Source: Wyeomyia smithii
Lineage: Eukaryota; Arthropoda; Insecta; Diptera; Culicidae
Length of the DNA: 64,000 nucleotides
Assembly (NCBI RefSeq): GCF_029784165.1
Contig: NC_073696.1
Span: forward strand, 151,821,391-151,885,390
Direction: 5' to 3'
A program made the position numbers and the translations under genes. The notes beneath the pieces were generated by a model, which made no database searches, was not told the origin of the DNA, and saw only the letters and a list, made by a program, of their open reading frames with translations. The number at the start of each line of letters is the position of its first letter. Position 1 is the first letter of the stretch. Positions 59,049-64,000 of this stretch are shown piece by piece.

Positions 59049-59125
59049 CAAACATAGTGTGTATATTTCACCGAGAAAGATCAACCATCCAAAGGGAATA
59101 AAATTATACGGTGACTAAAACCTCA

Positions 59126-59141
59126 AACAAAATAAGCTTTA
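59126..59141. repeat. Target site duplication, right of the Penelope palindrome
   Basis: Exact partner of 52320-52335. Beyond it lies GCCGACTTGCG and then the satellite. Confidence 0.82.
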
Positions 59142-59212
59142 GCCGACTTGCGTGCTGCGTTAGCGCCGTTAGGCTGCCCGTTGTAAATAAATTTAGAATT
59201 AATACGGGTACA

Positions 59213-62200
59213 CTAATTCAAAAATTTTTATATGAAACATGAAAAAGCACATCGACGGCACCACCCCAGATATGTTCTGCATACCCTAGCCCATCATCAT
59301 GTCAAATATTAGGTTTGAAAGCAGGGTCTGCCGAGCTATTGAATTTTGAATATGTCTCATTTTGTACCGCCATACTTGATAAAGTAATTCAAAAATTTTT
59401 ATTTGAAACATGAAAAATCACATCAACGGCAGTACCCCAGATATGTTCTGCATACCCTGGCCCATCACCATGTCAAATATTAGGTTTGAAAGCAGGGTCA
59501 GAGCCGAGCTATTGAATTTTGAATATGTCTCATTTTGTACCGCCATACTTGATAAAGAAATTCAAAAATTTTTATATGAAACATGAAAAAGCACATCGAC
59601 GGCACCACCCCAGATATGTTCTGCATACCCTGGTCCATCACCATGTCAAATATTAGGTTTGAAAGCAGGGTCTGAGCCGAGCTATTGAATTTTGAATATG
59701 TCTCATTTTGTACCGCCATACTTGATAAAGTAATTCAAAAATTTTTATATGAAACATGAAAAAGCACATCGACGGCACCACCCCAGATATGTTCTGCATA
59801 CCCTGGCCCATCACCATGTCAAATATTAGGTTTGAAAGCAGGGTCTTAGCCGAGCTATTGAATTTTGAATATGCCTCATTTTGTACCGCCATAATTGATA
59901 AAGTAATTCAAAAATTTTTATATGAAACATGAAAAAGCACATCGACGGCACCACCCCAGATATGTTTTGCATACCCTGGCCCATCACCATGTCAAATATT
60001 AGGTTTTAAAGCAGGGTCTGAGCCGAGCTATTGAATTTTGAATATGTCTCATTTTGTACCGCCATACTTGATAAAGTAATTCAAAAATTTTTATATGAAA
60101 CATGAAAAAGCACATTGACGGCACCACCCCAGATATGTTTTGCATACCCTAGCCCATCACCATGTCAAATATTAGGTTTGATAGCAGGGTCTGAGCCGAG
60201 CTATTGAATTTTGAATATGTCTCATTTTGTACCGCCATACTTGATAAAGTAATTCAAAAATTTTTATATGCAACATGAAAAAGCACATCAACGGCAGTAC
60301 CCCAGATATGTTTTGCATACCCTGGCCCATCACCATGTCAAATATCACGTTTAAAAGCAGGGTCTGAGCCGAGCTATTGAATTTTGAATATGTTTCATTT
60401 TGTACCGCCATACTTGATAAAGTAATTCAAAATTTTTTATATGAAACATGCAAAAGCACATCGACGGTACCACCCCAGATATGTTCTGCATACCCTGGCC
60501 CATCACCATGTCGAATATTAGGTTTGAAAGCAGGGTCTGAACCGAGCTATTGAATTTTGAATATGTCTCATTTTGTACCGCCATACTTGATAAAGTAATT
60601 AAAAAAATTTTATATGAAACATGAACAAGCACATCGACGGCACCACCCCAGATATGTTCAGCATACCCTAGCACATCACCATGTCGAATATTAGGTTTGA
60701 AAGCAGGGTCTGAACCGAGCTATTGAATTTTGAATATGTCTCATTTTGTACCGCCATACTTGATAAAGTAATTCAAAAATTTTATATGAAACATGAAAAA
60801 GCACATCGACGGCACCACCCCAGATATGTTCTGCATACCCTAGCACATCACCATGTCAAATATTTGGTTTGAAAGCAGGCTCTGAGCCGAGCTATTGAAT
60901 TTTGAATATGTCTCATTTTGTACCGCGATACTTGATAAAGAAATTCAAAAATTTTCATATGAAACATGAAAAAGCACATCGACGGTACCACCCCAGATAT
61001 GTTCTGCATACCCTGGCCCATCACCATGTCAAATATTAGGTTTGAAAGCAGGGTCTGAGCCGAGCTATTGAATTTTGAATATGTCTCATTTTGTACCGCC
61101 ATACTTGATAAAGTAATTCAAAAATTTTTATATGAAACATGAAAAAACACATCAACGGCAGTACCCCAGATATGTTTTGCATACCCTGGCCCATCACCAT
61201 GTCAAATATCACGTTTGAAAGCAGGGTCTGAGCCGAGCTATTGAATTTTGAATATGTTTCATTTTGTACCGCCATACTTGATAAAGTAATTCAAAAATTT
61301 TTATATGAAACATGCAAAAGCACATCGACGGTACCACCCCAGATATGTTCTGCATACCCTGGCCCATCACCATGTCAAATATTAGGTTTAAAAGCAGGGT
61401 CTGAGCCGAGCTATTGAATTTTGAATATGTCTCATTTTGTACCGCCATACTTGATAAAGTAATTCAAAAACTTTTATATGAAACATGAAAAAGCACATCG
61501 ATGGCACCACCCCAGATATATTCTGCATACTCTAGCCCATCACCGTGTCAAATATTAGGTTTGAAAGCAGGGTCTGAACCGAGCTATTGAATTTTGAATA
61601 TGTCTCATTTTGTACCGCCATACTTGATAAAGTAATTCAAAAAGTTTTATATGAAACATGAGAAAGCACATCGACGGCACCACCCCAGATATGTTCTGCA
61701 TACCCTAGCCCATCACCATGTCAAATATTAGGTTTGAAAGCAGGGTCTGAGCCGAGCTATTGAATTTTGAATATGTCTCATTTTGTACCGCCATACTTGA
61801 TAAAGTAATTCAAAAATTTTTATATGAAACATGAAAAAGCACATCGACGGCACCACCCCAGATATGTTCTGCATACCCTAGCACATCACCATGTCGAATA
61901 TTTGGTTTAAAAGCAGGGTCTGAGCCGATCTATTGAATTTTGAATATGTCTCATTTTGTACCGCCATACTTGATAAAGTAATTCAAAAAATTTTATATGA
62001 AACATGAAAAAGCACATCGACGGCACCAGCCAAGATATGTTCTGCATACCCTGGTCCATCACCATGTCAAATATTAGGTTTGAAAGCAGGGTCAGAGCCG
62101 AGCTATTGAATTTTGAATATGTCTCATTTTGTACCGCCATACTTGATAAAGTAATTCAAAAATTTTATATGAAACATGAAAAAGCACATCGACAGCACCA

Positions 62201-64000
62201 CCCCAGATATGTTTTGCATACCCTGGCCCATCACCATGTCAAATATTAGGTTTGAAAGCAGGGTCTGAGCCGAGCTATTGAATTTTGAATATGTCTCATT
62301 TTGTACCGCCATACTTGATAAAGTAATTCAAAAATTTTTATATGAAACATGAAAAAACACATCAACGGCAGTACCCCAGATATGTTTTGCATACCCTGGC
62401 CCATCACCATGTCAAATATCACGTTTGAAAGAAGGGTCTGAGCCGAGCTATTGAATTTTGAATATGTTTCATTTTGTACCGCCATACTTGATAAAGTAAT
62501 TCAAAAATTTTTATATGAAACATGCAAAAGCACATCGACGGTACCACCACAGATATGTTCTGCATACCCTGGCCCATCACCATGTCAAATATTAGGTTTA
62601 AAAGCAGGGTCTGAGCCGAGCTATTGAATTTTGAATATGTCTCATTTTGTACCGCCATACTTGATAAAGTAATTCAAAAACTTTTATATGAAACATGAAA
62701 AAGCACATCGATGGCACCACCCCAGATATATTCTGCATACTCTAGCCCATCACCGTGTCAAATATTAGGTTTGAAAGCAGGGTCTGAACCGAGCTATTGA
62801 ATTTTGAATATGTCTCATTTTGTACCGCCATACTTGATAAAGTAATTCAAAAAGTTTTATATGAAACATGAGAAAGCACATCGACGGCACCACCCCAGAT
62901 ATGTTCTGCATACCCTAGCCCATCACCATGTCAAATATTAGGTTTGAAAGCAGGGTCTGAGCCGAGCTATTGAATTTTGAATATGTCTCATTTTGTACCG
63001 CCATACTTGATAAAGTAATTCAAAAATTTTTATATGAAACATGAAAAAGCACATCGACGGCACCACCCCAGATATGTTCTGCATACCCTAGCACATCACC
63101 ATGTCGAATATTTGGTTTAAAAGCAGGGTCTGAGCCGAGCTATTGAATTTTGAATATGTCTCATTTTGTACCGCGATACTTGATAAAGAAATTCAAAAAT
63201 TTTCATATGAAACATGAAAAAGCACATCGACGGTACCACCCCAGATATGTTCTGCATACCCTGGCCCATCACCATGTCAAATATTAGGTTTGAAAGCAGG
63301 GTCTGAGCCGAGCTATTGAATTTTGAATATGTCTCATTTTGTACCGCCATACTTGATAAAGTAATTCAAAAATTTTTATATGAAACATGAAAAAACACAT
63401 CAACGGCAGTACCCCAGATATGTTTTGCATACCCTGGCCCATCACCACGTCAAATATTAGGTTTGAAAGCAGGGTCTGAGCCGAGCTATTGAATTTTGAA
63501 TATGCCTCATTTTGTACTGCCATACTTGATAAAAAAATTCAAAAAATTTTTATATGAAACATGAAAAAGCACATCAATGGCACCACCCCAGATATGTTTT
63601 GCATACCCTGGTCCATCACCATGTCAAATATTAGGTTTGAAAGCAGGGTCAGAGCCGAGCTATTGAATTTTGAATATGTCTCATTTTGTACCGCCATACT
63701 TGATAAAGTAATTCAAAAAGTTTTATATGAAACATGAAAAAGCACATCAACGGCAGTACCCCAGATATGTTTTGCATACCCTGGCCCATCACCATGTCAA
63801 ATATCACGTTTGAAAGCAGGGTCTGAGCCGAGCTATTGAATTTTGAATATGTTTCATTTATCACCGCCATACTTGATAAAGTAATTCAAAAATTTTTATA
63901 TGAAACATGCAAAAGCACATCGACGGTACCACCCCAGATATGTTTTGCATACCCTGGTCCATCACCATGTCAAATATTAGGTTTGAAAGCAGGGTCTGAG
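59213..64000. repeat. 173-bp satellite array, about 27-28 monomers
   Basis: Monomers begin TAATTCAAAAATTTTTATATG and include GCACATCGACGGCACCACCC, CAGATATGTTCTGCATACCC, ATGTCAAATATTAGGTTTGA, GAGCCGAGCTATTGAATTTT and TGTACCGCCATACTTGATAA. Variants are shared between monomers at a spacing of about 1210 bp (seven units), e.g. the ATATATTCTGCATACTCTAG variant at about 61517 and 62727. The array runs past the end of the window. The 60-107-codon frames on the minus strand are a property of the repeat, not genes. Confidence 0.95.

Larger units (their letters stand above)
52336..59125. mobile_element. 6.8-kb palindromic Penelope-like element unit
   Basis: The order is: full copy A (-, 52336-55131), 5'-truncated copy B (-, 55132-55710), 11-base centre (55711-55721), truncated copy C (+, 55722-56300), full copy D (+, 56301-59125). 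A and B are in tandem, C and D are in tandem, and B and C meet head to head at their truncated 5' ends. Each copy ends in the same roughly 290-base 3' region (pseudo-LTR). A 16-bp duplication AACAAAATAAGCTTTA (52320-52335, 59126-59141) surrounds the whole unit. Arms differ at only a few positions. Confidence 0.9.

Noticed and set aside
59498..63870. Many 60-107-codon minus-strand ORFs with the same sequence
   Set aside because: All are frames of the 173-bp satellite; the period (173 = 57 codons + 2) brings the frame to a stop after little more than one monomer.
59213..64000. CRISPR array
   Set aside because: Units are contiguous 173-bp monomers without unique spacers, in a eukaryotic context.

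Overview
The window looks like repeat-rich insect DNA, most likely a culicine mosquito. This is an inference from the mix of elements: I-clade, R1-clade and CR1-clade (T1/Q-like) retrotransposons, a copia element with a half-tRNA(iMet)-type primer site, a Feilai-like tRNA SINE, Penelope elements and several hAT-type MITEs. I see no single-copy host gene with confidence. Almost everything is mobile DNA, mostly broken and heavily nested. The only unfamiliar protein gene is a 203-codon ORF at 124-735 that resembles an uncharacterised arthropod family.

Layout. 0-13 kb: unknown ORF; a 5'-truncated I-clade copy (+); a gypsy gag remnant; a hAT transposase remnant (-); a nearly full-length I-clade copy (-, 5799-10968) with a target site duplication; a 1.1-kb TA-flanked element carrying a Harbinger-like hairpin. 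12.4-23.5 kb: promoter-like repeat, minisatellite, CR1-like remnant, a second I subfamily fragment, then an R1-clade element with an intact ORF2 lying between two long (TA)n tracts, and a CGCGTAAAA-rich MITE.

23.5-48.2 kb is one copia element (minus strand) split by insertions. Its RT/RNase H and 3' LTR lie at 23.5-25.8 kb, an integrase piece at 43.4-43.6 kb, and integrase/gag/5' LTR at 45.7-48.2 kb. An I-clade element occupies 25778-43443, flanked by a 15-bp duplication. That I element is itself split by a 668-bp hAT MITE (28478-29145), by a CR1-like element (about 29440-33912) that contains a SINE (32441-32797), and by a block at 34.3-42.05 kb holding a gypsy 5' end plus promoter-like repeats. 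A second copia gap holds a foldback hAT element (43600-45740) that contains another hAT element (44361-45472). This gives at least four levels of nesting, ordered by target site duplications.

48.2-52.3 kb: jockey/CR1-like RT fragment, foldback, and an array of promoter-like repeat units with a hAT MITE. 52336-59125: a 6.8-kb palindrome of Penelope-like elements with two nearly identical 826-codon RT/GIY-YIG ORFs in opposite orientation, four candidate hammerhead ribozymes and one 16-bp duplication around the whole unit. 59.2 kb to the end: a 173-bp satellite with a 1210-bp higher-order duplication.

The elements do not form a shared pathway. Only the R1 ORF2 and the two Penelope ORFs are uninterrupted enough to encode working enzymes.
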